Shown one piece after another: positions 37,401 through 45,103 of a stretch of DNA of 64,000 nt; within the stretch, counting starts at the first letter, position 1, and every line of letters starts with the position of its first letter. The position numbers and the translations under genes are program-made. The notes below the pieces were generated by a model, which made no database searches, was not told where the DNA came from, and saw only the letters and a list, made by a program, of their open reading frames with translations. The DNA lies in assembly GCF_000003815.2 (NCBI RefSeq), contig NC_049979.1:24846255-24910254 (forward strand), given 5' to 3'. This DNA comes from Branchiostoma floridae (taxonomy: Eukaryota; Chordata; Leptocardii; Amphioxiformes; Branchiostomatidae).

Positions 37401-40400
37401 TCCATAGAAACAGTGTGGCGGTGCATAGCTATTCTTGACCTGGGACAAAACCAATTGCAAGACGCACCTTTAGTAAAATATCACAACATGCAATGTTTGG
37501 CTTAATTTGAGTGCTTGTACATGGTATTGATAACCTAATTGCCCACAGTGTATTTTATAATCAAAAGCATTTCTTATTGCCATTGAAACTGTCGAGATTC
37601 TTTTAATACCAAATCTTTACATATAAAAAGCCCCAGCTGTTCTGGAAACCGCATCCGTACAAATAGATCGTACATAAAAAGCGCCAACGTCAACAATAAC
37701 CGTTGCAGACGACGACAAATTACTTGCGACGGGTTCCCTACCAAGTGATGAACGATCCAAAAGCTTTCAATCGATACAAAGATTTTTGCCATCTCGACCG
37801 TAGAGACATAAACCCTGTACCGACAGAACCAATCAATATCTTCAGCTTGTTCCGTGGACTGCAAGTTCAGGTCGATATAACATTCCCTTTGAGTTGTGCT
37901 TCAGACGTACCATCAGTATGGGAGCTTAACGAAGGGCTTGTTGATACTTACGAGTTCTTTGAGCCGAAAAATCAGTGAGGCAAATTAAGACAAATGATCA
38001 ATTTTCTTCAGGGCCAGCATTCAATGACAGTGACCCTATCAATTTTTTTTTCGTATGGCGAATTTTAAACCAGAGTTCCACGAACACATACCTTCGCAAA
38101 ATAAACCAGGTTTGTTATGTAGAATGATGTACATTTTATTTTATATGTTATTTGATAAAGTCACACAAATTATTATCAACTAGAATTCGGCGACCTCATA
38201 CCTCCTTGAAATTTTGTAAATGTTATGCAAATGACTTACTAGGAGGCCCAAGATCATTAGGTTTGGTGCGGACAATACCGACCTGGTCCGGGCAAGCAGC
38301 CCACGATGATTATGACCATAGATATGAAAGATCTCTGGCAAGAACCGTGGGACCGTGTAGCGCAGTGGTATATTGTTCGCCTCGTGACCGAGAGGTTGCG
38401 GGATCGAATCCGCCTGCCGTGTTGCCAGTCTTGTGCCCTTGGGAAAGGTACTTAACACGACTTTCCTCACTTTACTCAAGTGAAAATGAGTCGTCCCTCG
38501 GATAGGACGTTAAATGGAGGTCCCGTGTCTGGGGAGAGCCACACCCCGGGCACGTAAAAGAACCCGCCACATGTGCGATGGTGCGATGTGAGCGGATCAA
38601 ACCATTCCGGCCAAAATGGGGTAGGGAATTTCCCGAGCAGCCTCGTAACCCCTGCTTCGCCTATTGAGTCAGTGAAGTCAAGCTTGCCTAAGCTTGATGT
38701 TTCTGACTTATGGAGAAGAAATGCTACTATATGTACAGTTATCGCTATGGGCCGCTCTTCATCTTCATGATGGTAAGATCAGGCCCTACGAACCTGATTT
38801 AGAAAAAAAAAACAGTCCCCTGAGACTTGAGAATCTTTCAGGTTTCAGGGCAACCCTACAAAGGTGGAGTAGAGATACAATTTTTGTAACGGGAGAATCT
38901 AATACAGTAACTTTTTATTTATATGCCTCTCAGAGTCTGTTTACTTTAACTACTTTTCACATTTTTCCCTTTCCCTCCCTCACTCCCACTTTGTGCGTCT
39001 TTACTTTTTGTACTCCATTTTGTACTCCTTTTTGAATTCCATCTTTTCATTCCTCACCTTCTTTGTTTCCGTGCAAGGTAACTTCTTTCCATTTTTCTAC
39101 TTCCATAGTGTACTTGTGTCTATTCCCTTTCTTGTATCCCAGTAATTCTAATCAAATATTTCCCATTAATTATGTAAATTAGGTTATCATTTGCATAATT
39201 TATATGCAAATTGGCATTTCTCTCTATCTCAGCTACATATGTGACAAGTTTGAAAGTCCTATCATGGAATGCAGTGGATTTAAAAGCTTTCCTCATTAAT
39301 TATGCAAATTAGCTGTAGATTTGCATAATCAATATGACATTATGTAAGTCATCACTTAAGCTAACCACATACCAAAAATCATGACGAGTTCTCGAGTTAT
39401 TCTTGTTTGACAGGAAATAGGCGCCTGCAGTTCCAAGAAAGCCGCTAGGGAGTCCACACACATAGCACTCATAGCATTTACACTTACTCTCTGTCCCAAG
39501 GGCTATCTACCACTCAAAATCACAGCCACAGCATGTCCAGAACACGAGATATCATGATGGAAGTTCCGCTGCAGTACCTTAGCAAACCGCTATCGAACTT
39601 GACCTTCGTATTCACGACCCCTACCCACCTACCAAATATCATCAGGATCCATCCAAGGCTTCTCGAGTTATGCTGTTAACAGAAGTACACGCCTAAAGAT
39701 GTCATCTAAGATTGATTATGCCTTCTTTTCAGGAAACGGCACTATTGACTTCGACGAATTCGTCGCGATAATGTCGAAAATTGTGAAGGGGGACGAGGGG
39801 ATCCCTGAGGACGAGGAGAAAGAGCTACGAGAGGCCTTTAAGTTGTTTGACAAGGCCGGAAACGGCTACATCAGCGCGTCCGACCTCAGACAGGTGCTGA
39901 ACTGTCTGGGACAGGATCTTACCGAGGAAGAAGGTATGTCAGGAGCAGCTAAGGCAACATAAGTTTATGTGCTTATTCCTGCTTTATTTGTAAAATCATT
40001 TATAGAATTTCAAACTACACTAGAGATATGAAATATAGTTAATTTTAAGCAAGCGTTAGAACATGGCCACTACCCCTCAGCCAATGGGAGCTGTCAATTA
40101 CTGTGATTATATCCACATAGTGCAGAAAAAGCGTGGTACTATGAAAAAATTTGCATAAAATAGTACCACACTTTTTCTGCACCACTGGTCGGCTAATTTG
40201 AAGCAGTATCACTGGAACTGTGCTAGGGGATTAGAGGATTAAGGGAGGAAGACACAATGCCATCAAAGTAAACAGTTTAATCAAAACAGACTCAGATCTT
40301 CACATAATAGCAGTGCAACAGAAAGCATTCTGCCTGTAATTATACACCCAACTTTGTGTTGCATGCACACTTCTACAATCTTTAACGAGTAAATAAAAAA

Positions 40401-42293
40401 ATCAAAATCAAAATAACTGTTCTTTCCTATAGTCTAATGTCACCAATAATGCTAAACTCTACAAATACTTTAATCAAGAATTTAATAAGAATGCAAATTA
40501 ATGTTATCTTCTAATGTCTAAATATTAACATACTGTTGTTAGCGTCAAGAGTGAAGTAAACATAACTGTCAGCATCCAGTTTCAGATAAGATGTTTTCTG
40601 ACATTTTAGCACTAATTCTGCCGGGTCCTGATTGGTGTGTTCAAAAATTCGTACTTTCCCCGAACTATCGTAGAGTGGAATTTGTTATCACCAAGCACAG
40701 TAGGGTTATCTTCTTTGGATAGTCTTCCGGTTCTGTAGATCATGTTCTGGATATACTATGGTCAAACGTTTTGTGTGGTAGATAGATCTTGTGATCATGA
40801 TCATGAAGAAGTGGCATAAGTTTGGGTTCGCTAATTCAGGAGTTGAAGGGGTATTTTTGTCGAAATTTCTGAAGAGGATAACTTGAGCCTTTCTAGATTT
40901 ATTGTTTCATTGTTTCATCTCATTGATCATACAACTAAACTTGCGATTAGCAGAATCTATTCGACTTATGATGGTCTTCTTAACCAAAAATACAGATTCA
41001 GTTTCATTTATTTATTTAAGCAGGCAAGTACACATCGCCTACTGGCGAGGAAGACCTTAGGGGCATGTTCGGACATGACGCACCCGCCATGGCACACGAG
41101 GGGTCTATATATACATATATAGACTTATATGTATATAATATATGTATTGTATGTGTATATCTTTTTGCTGGGCAGAATTCAATGTTAGCAAGTACCTTTA
41201 CATAATCTACACATGGTGGTGTAAAGCTGTAACCAACGTACACATGTCACAAGTAGGTAATTTCCACCATTTACCACAATGGAATTATGCCACTTCACAT
41301 TATTTATGCAAATTAGGCCCTCATTCCATAATTTGTATCTGTTAATGTTTCACCTTACCTAAATTATATGTTACGTGTACAAAAGTGCTATTATGAAAAA
41401 AAATCATTTATTATGCAAAAGCCGTCTTAATTTGTATAATTTTAATGTCACTGTGTACGTCTCTGTCTAAACTATCTACATGCCGAATATCATGGAAATT
41501 TGTCGTTCCTTTGTATAATTATCCCAATCCCCCAGCTATTCCAGAGCAAGCAGCTAGGGGGAACCAAAATACGCCACTTCTTCCTTACATCCTACCTACC
41601 TACCTTACATCAAAAGCCACCAATTCATTAAGACTATGAGATCGCTGAACTCAAGCTCATTAATTCATCCATCCATTCATTTGATCATTTGTTCGTTTGT
41701 TCACGGGCTCTCCATCCACAGATCTAGGCTTAACGTTAAAGCGAACTTTATTGCTTTCTCTTCAGTAGACGAAATGATCAGTGAAGTGGACGTTGATGGC
41801 GATGGTAGGATTGACTACGAAGGTAAGTAAGACTTTTCGCTCGGCTGCACAGTTACTGCCGGAACAACCACAGCAAATCTGTGGAATTGGGTATCGTGAC
41901 CCTAGATATCGATTACTGAAGCGTTTTGATGAAGGAGAATTGTTTCATGCTGAAGGTCATGAAATGGGAGACATGCAACAGTTAGCCAACTGTGCGCTTG
42001 TACGTGACGTTTCAGTCACCATATTTGTGGTTGAACCTTGAAGAGTCAGACCTCTAATTCCATCATCATCACCATCACAATCATCATCACCGCATGTTTG
42101 GTGCGTAGCACCGAGGCAGGTAGTCATTGTTTTGCATGTGTATAATACCATAAATACGATAGTTTACAATATCATATTTAAACAACAGCTTCTAGGTTCA
42201 ATCAGTCAAATATTATCTACCTGATTGACTATCCCGGTTCTGCTGTTTACAGAGTTCGTGGCAGCCATGTGTGACAGAACGGCGGAGAAGTGA
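22290..42293 (+). CDS. calmodulin-like four-EF-hand protein, 5' exon missing
   Basis: Join of 22290-22433, 39733-39933, 41766-41822 and 42253-42293; phases agree at every junction and the frame closes at TGA. It encodes a small cytosolic Ca2+ sensor of the calmodulin/troponin C family. Loops EF1 ([12 protein letters not shown]), EF2 ([12 protein letters not shown]) and EF4 ([12 protein letters not shown]) are canonical. EF3 ([12 protein letters not shown]) has Ala at position 3 and Asp instead of Glu at position 12, so it probably binds Ca2+ weakly. The linker between the two lobes ([16 protein letters not shown]) is several residues longer than in calmodulin, so this is a paralogue, not calmodulin itself. 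The first and last introns seen here fall where vertebrate calmodulin has them. The codons for roughly the first ten residues must be in an upstream exon I could not find. Candidate AATAAA signals occur at about 42715 and 42842. Confidence 0.9.
22481..22820. mobile_element. hAT-like MITE, 340 bp, inside the calmodulin-like intron
   Basis: Terminal inverted repeats cagggctcgaaat and atttcgagccctg, with CTAGA directly outside both ends (22476-22480 and 22821-22825). The interior repeats the palindromic words cctgcatatgcagg and acctgcac. It begins 47 bp after the EF1 exon donor. The flanking match is five bases, short of the usual eight, so superfamily assignment rests on the termini. Confidence 0.7.
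23525..23624. other. assembly gap, 100 N
   Basis: A round 100-N run usually means a join of unknown size. It cuts a hAT MITE and lies within the calmodulin-like intron, so gene length here is uncertain. Confidence 0.99.
23625..23992 (-). mobile_element. hAT MITE copy truncated by an assembly gap
   Basis: Related to 58185-58617: ccggtacagtgtaccagt next to the gap, ttattggaccggt, ggacctggacctgatcc and a terminal ctgtaccagtacccaccc. The other terminus is lost in the adjacent 100-N gap. Confidence 0.65.
24228..25010 (-). pseudogene. degenerate LINE reverse transcriptase
   Basis: Reading leftwards: [48 protein letters not shown] (RT motif), [15 protein letters not shown] (the catalytic FADD box near 24540), [25 protein letters not shown] (RT end) and [19 protein letters not shown]. 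Interrupted by stops around 24505-24610. R1/RTE-like endonuclease-reverse transcriptase type; clade not resolved. Confidence 0.78.
25130..25700 (-). repeat. dispersed repeat copy 1 with C2H2-like coding remnant
   Basis: Matches 60985-61590 in the same orientation: acaaatgattcgt, gatgttggcggtgt, attcagtgcattcagccca, cactgtccagcgtagcacaa, caactagcgatggagcg. On the minus strand 25375-25139 reads [20 protein letters not shown] then [21 protein letters not shown]-x2-C-x12-H-x2-H is zinc-finger-like. Probably a decayed transposon gene. Confidence 0.6.
25855..27480 (-). repeat. ATGCAAAT-family repeats, two adjoining copies with a 190-N gap
   Basis: Repeated ataactcgagaa, gatatttggtaggtgggtag, gccccctagcggcttcctaa and attatgcaaatcagg..atttgcataatta blocks. 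N from 25984 to 26173. A terminus-like aactctagtt occurs near 27220 and further atgcaaat words near 27439-27470. Confidence 0.55.
25984..26173. other. assembly gap, 190 N
   Basis: Run of N inside an ATGCAAAT-family repeat. Confidence 0.99.
27481..28859. other. no gene established
   Basis: Holds a 63-codon ORF (28034-28225) with an ideal start context, discussed separately, and a poly-C run near 28293. Otherwise unassigned calmodulin-like intron sequence. Confidence 0.45.
29149..29289. mobile_element. TA-flanked CGCGGT-type MITE nested in the hAT MITE
   Basis: ctgtaaaaccaccgcgaac at one end and gcatttacag at the other, with TA on each side. It shares the cgcggt/accgcg words with 5350-5545. 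A 2-bp TA target suggests Tc1/mariner mobilisation. The hAT sequence resumes on both sides. Confidence 0.65.
29521..30456. mobile_element. inverted-repeat insert nested in the hAT MITE
   Basis: Begins aggtgtgccgggggcgaa and ends gctgtcacacct. Inside the ends is an inverted repeat of about 25 bp (gggggcgaaatcactagcg near 29530 and its complement near 30390). It interrupts the expected gttttgtac..ggtgtacc sequence of the hAT end. Superfamily not assigned; the interior shows no gene. Confidence 0.55.
31039..31395. mobile_element. TTAA-flanked MITE, 357 bp (piggyBac-like)
   Basis: Begins aggtaacctaagcaatatt and ends aatattgcttaggttgcct; the imperfect inverted repeat extends about 75 bp at each side (gaataaggcatattgacatc and its partner). 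TTAA lies immediately outside both ends (31035-31038 and 31396-31399), the exact piggyBac target. No coding sequence. Confidence 0.75.
31400..33011. other. no feature recognised
   Basis: Intron sequence. A 96-codon minus-strand ORF (31663-31953) has no recognisable domain. Confidence 0.45.
33012..33084. repeat. (ACATA)n pentanucleotide microsatellite
   Basis: About fourteen near-perfect acata units. It produces the MLCYV repeat ORFs on the minus strand. Confidence 0.95.
33665..33780 (-). pseudogene. LINE reverse transcriptase fragment
   Basis: [20 protein letters not shown] followed by [10 protein letters not shown] matches the RT block usually read as QxGFRPGHSTTTAL..DDW. Only about 40 codons remain. 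Confidence 0.6.
33795..33935 (-). mobile_element. fragment of the hAT MITE
   Basis: Shares aaacagattcctttgtagc, a gaccattgttttgagt block and gttcaggtccag with 23860-23950. No termini are visible. Confidence 0.45.
34770..35173 (-). mobile_element. tRNA-derived SINE (left-arm copy)
   Basis: Reverse-strand counterpart of 58991-59400: box B complement gaattcgaac near 35114 and box A complement near 35155. A few substitutions separate the two. Confidence 0.7.
35935..36773. mobile_element. TTAA-associated MITE, left-arm copy
   Basis: Terminal inverted repeats ggggcattccactc / gagtggaatgcccc; TTAA is adjacent on the right and one base away on the left. Contains cctgaagaaggtcgacgg..tgcgactgaaaattcgagg. 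The right arm has its counterpart at 56150-57032. No coding sequence seen. Confidence 0.65.
38070..38230. repeat. two abutting ATGCAAAT-family termini
   Basis: gagttccacgaacacatacc..aaataaaccaggtttg (one terminus type) is followed by aattcggcgacctcatacctcc (the other type). The same pair appears reversed at 54100-54240 in the right arm. Confidence 0.5.
38345..38811 (+). mobile_element. tRNA-derived SINE present only in the left arm
   Basis: Box A-like tgtagcgcagtggta and box B-like gcgggatcgaatccg form the head; the body contains cttgggaaaggtacttaac, cctcggataggacgttaaatg and gagagccacacc. The end is an A-run (agaaaaaaaaaac). In the right arm the flanks ggcaagaacc and agtcccctgag are directly joined, so this is an insertion of about 467 bp. 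Confidence 0.75.
39130..39683 (+). repeat. ATGCAAAT-family repeat immediately before the EF2/EF3 exon
   Basis: Contains two hairpins (attatgtaaattaggttatcatttgcataat and attatgcaaattagctgtagatttgcataat, given here only as words near 39170 and 39300) and the gccgctaggg and catcaggatccatccaagg modules. Ends about 50 bp before the exon acceptor. Confidence 0.6.
39733..39933 (+). CDS. calmodulin-like gene, exon with EF2 end and EF-hand 3
   Basis: 201 nt with acceptor ccttcttttcag and donor gtatgt. It covers the rest of EF-loop 2, the inter-lobe helix and all of EF-hand 3. Vertebrate calmodulin has an intron at the start of loop 3 (after FDK); this gene lacks it and instead has one just before VDEM. 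The ATGCAAAT repeat family ends about 50 bp upstream of the acceptor. An almost identical copy lies antisense at 52870-53070. Confidence 0.92.
40119..40184. repeat. 22-bp inverted repeat hairpin
   Basis: gtgcagaaaaagcgtggtac is followed, after an AT-rich loop, by gtaccacactttttctgcac. The right arm of the large duplication breaks off inside the same sequence at the gap edge. Possibly a tiny MITE. Confidence 0.6.
40700..41640. repeat. degenerate ATGCAAAT-family pieces with an embedded LINE tail
   Basis: 40720-40890 shares the ctatggtcaaacg..gtggtagatag module. 40985-41100 is the complement of a LINE 3' end (cttaaataaataaatgaaac). 41280-41640 has attatgcaaattaggccc and similar words. Lies in the calmodulin-like intron. 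Confidence 0.45.
41766..41822 (+). CDS. calmodulin-like gene, exon with EF-hand 4 loop
   Basis: 57 nt, acceptor ttctcttcag, donor gtaagt. It completes a Val codon split by the intron and encodes [18 protein letters not shown], a canonical EF-loop 4. It ends in phase 1 with the G of the second loop Glu codon. Confidence 0.9.
42253..42293 (+). CDS. calmodulin-like gene, terminal coding exon
   Basis: 41 nt after the acceptor tgctgtttacag. It encodes [13 protein letters not shown] and TGA, the equivalent of the short calmodulin terminal exon (EFVQMMTAK). The position of the preceding intron is conserved with vertebrate calmodulin. Confidence 0.88.
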
Positions 42294-43080
42294 CATCACA
42301 AAGCATCATTTAGCACTAGCATGATACTGACCCACCTAATCGCATCTCCTCAACGGGCTCAAATCAGGGCTTTACATCTTGTAAGGATTTGTTGCAAGTG
42401 ATATGTTGGTAAAAGTGGTTGTATTTTTCGTCAAATTGTATTTTTCGTCAAATTGTGTGTCGTCAAATTGAATTCGTATATACAATGCATGTACACATTG
42501 GTCGGATATGATATATGCATCTATCTGCTGATGGATAATGATACAATACAATGAAATCAAATTAGGGATATCTCAGCGAATGAATCCTCGTTTTTTTTTC
42601 AAAATGATGTGTTGAATTAGATTAAGCCGTCATATGCAAGTGAAAATAAGAATGTGTAAGCGGAAAACCATAGCTATTGTTGTGGAAGAATCCGAAAATA
42701 TATTACTGGTGATGAATAAATATGATAAACAGATTCAACCGCTACCATCAACAGCTATATTCATACTGATTTTTTCTTACATTTGGATGCGGTACGTGTA
42801 ATTGTTCTGTATGATTTGAGAATAATGTCTCTGTACATATAAATAAAAAAAATATTACCTCGACTTTCATTGACTTTTTGATGTAGAAACAATAAATCAA
42901 TTTGAAACGTAACTGTGTGCACCATAGTCCGGTAATGCCTGATTACTCCGCATTTTGTTGCGCTCATATGTCCAGCCATGTATGCGCATTTAGTCAATAA
43001 AACACAAAGAAACAAGTGAAGATGTGTCATGTGCATACATGCTACAATGTTGTATGTTTATAACACAACAGTCTGGCTGT
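42294..43080 (+). other. probable 3' UTR and downstream of the calmodulin-like gene
   Basis: AT-rich, with AATAAA near 42715 and 42842 and no ORF of note. Confidence 0.5.
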
Positions 43081-43130
43081 TTCTCGTTGTTACCTCCAGG
43101 AAATATCCATGAAGGTTATATTTTCTCTAG

Positions 43131-43192
<62 letters not shown>

Positions 43193-43345
43193 CAAGATAA
43201 CGCAAAAACGGCTGGATGGATTGGTTCCATACTTGGTGTGTTGGTGGGGTGTGATGAAATGGTTAGATTTAGCGACTTTCCAATGGTACTGCAATGGAAC
43301 TTTAGGTTTTTATATCTCGTGTTCTGAACAAGCTATGGACAATAT
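43081..43345 (-). repeat. ATGCAAAT-family fragment with expanded (GT)n
   Basis: gaacaagataacgcaaaaacggctgg and tggtactgcaatggaac match the family modules; the (GT)n at 43134-43190 occupies the position of the gtttgtctgtg word in other copies. Confidence 0.5.
43134..43190. repeat. (GT)n dinucleotide microsatellite
   Basis: About 28 uninterrupted GT units within an ATGCAAAT-family fragment. Confidence 0.95.
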
Positions 43346-43392
43346 GTGGTATGCATGTAGGTATGTATGTATAATATGACAAATAGCGGTCC

Positions 43393-43564
<172 letters not shown>

Positions 43565-43708
43565 TAGCCTGCAGAGAATGGTTGTCTGAAATAAAGTACA
43601 AGGGCTTAGAGAGAGAGACACAGAGGAAGAGAAATCATGTCCGATACCGTCATACCGTCCAATCATGAAAGCAGGCCATGACAAGGACAAAGAGCTTTCA
43701 ATTGGATG

Positions 43709-43830
43709 TTAAAATACACGAGGATTGTCAACAGCAATACCATTTATAACAAAAACCTACTAGAAACAGACATGATTGCCATCTCAGAACACTAGCTGTT
43801 TCCTGAGGCCCTAAACANATCACAGACGAC
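43709..43830 (+). pseudogene. LINE endonuclease N-terminal fragment
   Basis: RIVNSNTIYNKNLLETDMIAISEH then a stop and LFPEA resembles the start of APE-type endonucleases (..DIIAISEHWLFP..). Contains the lone N at 43818. Confidence 0.4.
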
Positions 43831-45032
43831 GCGTTTAAACGAAACAAAGGCAAACATTACGAAACAAAAAAATGAAATAAGCGACATTTAGATTAAAGTT
43901 ACTAACATCTTTTTAGATATTTTTTTCCATAAGTCCTTCAACTTCAGGCCTAGGCTAGTATTCATTTTTTTTTAAAGATCCTGATTTTGATGCGCTGCTG
44001 TTTTGTAATCATGATATGAGCTGAGTAATAGACGTGCATTTACAAAACGCAGAAGAGACACAACTATGAATTGATGTACTAGTTGACTTTTCAGATACTA
44101 TATGATTATCACGTTACTAAGAGATTTTCAGATTTTATGATAACAGAAACAAGAGTCCGTAGAACATAAACTCCGTATTCCTATTAGTTATGGTGTTTGT
44201 GGTTTGGGCTCACATGTTTGATCAATGGGGTTGGTTTGATGCCCCCTTTGACTACAGACATGCCAAATTTCAGACAAATCCACTATGCAAAAGTATCTTT
44301 ATTCATAAGTGGGAAGACAAAGACCCAGACATACGTTATAAGATCTTATAACATATAAAGCTGTGGATAGCATTGTCTTGGTTATGTAACTTTGTTATAT
44401 TGGTCATTCTGCATGGTTTTATGATGTGCCTATAAAAAACAATACAGATCTTTAAAAATCTAAATGACAGTATGCTGATCCTCTCCTGCCATTATCCCTG
44501 ACTGATATATAGACGGTCTAGGATTTTTATGTGTTCATTTGTTTATTGGTGTCAATCCACGTTCAATTAAAGCACAGGTTACAGTGAGAGCATTTCCTTA
44601 TTGATATTGCTCACTTGAACAAGGGCATGGGCAAACAGACCTACATATGGGCGTTTGGTGCCACGGTACTTAATCTTATCAATAATTTACGAGAAAAGCC
44701 AGCACATATTATATAAATACAATTGTGTTCGAAAAACTACGACTTGATTATTGCTGGTACAGCTGGTCTATGTTGATTGAATTATGTTGTTTCGCATTGT
44801 GTCCTTGTGTTTCACGGCTAACTTGTGCACGACCGTGCTCTTTGTAATCTGAGCATATCAGTTAATCATTGATTCAAGTCCTCCAAAAAATCATAAGTCT
44901 CTGAAGCAATGTCAAACCGTCTAGTTTACTGCCAGAAGTGCTACCGTAAAGTTTTGATTAACCGCGCTGTTGATATGGATCTACGTGCAGAAAGCGCCCC
45001 GGAAAATTCTAGCCATAGGCCAGGTGTACACG
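43831..45032. other. intergenic and 5' flank of the TSP1/EGF gene
   Basis: No repeat family or exon recognised; no TATA box pinpointed. Confidence 0.45.
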
Positions 45033-45103
45033 ATGGCTGTGCTTGGCAGTCCAGTGCGCGTCACTCTTCTCCTGGTTCTCATTTTCTGTCTTACTATTCA
45101 CAG
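45033..45103 (+). CDS. TSP1/EGF gene exon 1, signal peptide
   Basis: Starts at ATG in the context acacgATGG and encodes 23 residues with a hydrophobic core (VTLLLVLIFCLTI). Donor gtggga follows CAC AG (phase 2), which joins the C of the next exon to make Ser. An upstream in-frame ATG at 44970 would put a polar stretch before the hydrophobic core, so 45033 is preferred as a signal-peptide start. Confidence 0.8.

Larger units (their letters stand above)
34119..40138 (+). repeat. left arm of large inverted duplication
   Basis: From ttgtccccatggttatgg to about gtgcagaaaaagcg this segment is matched, reverse complemented, by 52660-59726. It contains a tRNA-derived SINE, a TTAA-flanked MITE, a second SINE, ATGCAAAT repeats and the calmodulin-like EF2/EF3 exon. 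Segments present only here: about 34176-34484, about 35301-35354 and the SINE at 38345-38811. Because the other calmodulin-like exons lie on either side in the right order, this arm is the one integral to the gene. Confidence 0.9.

Noticed and set aside
37703-37978. 91-codon ORF found in both duplication arms
   Set aside because: In the right arm a 4-bp duplication (ttac) shifts the frame near the end and substitutions change residues without constraint; an equally long ORF runs on the opposite strand. Shared presence only reflects the duplication.
38344-38420. tRNA gene
   Set aside because: Box A and box B are present but no complete cloverleaf, and a SINE body with an A-run follows. Same for 58991-59065 and its left-arm copy.
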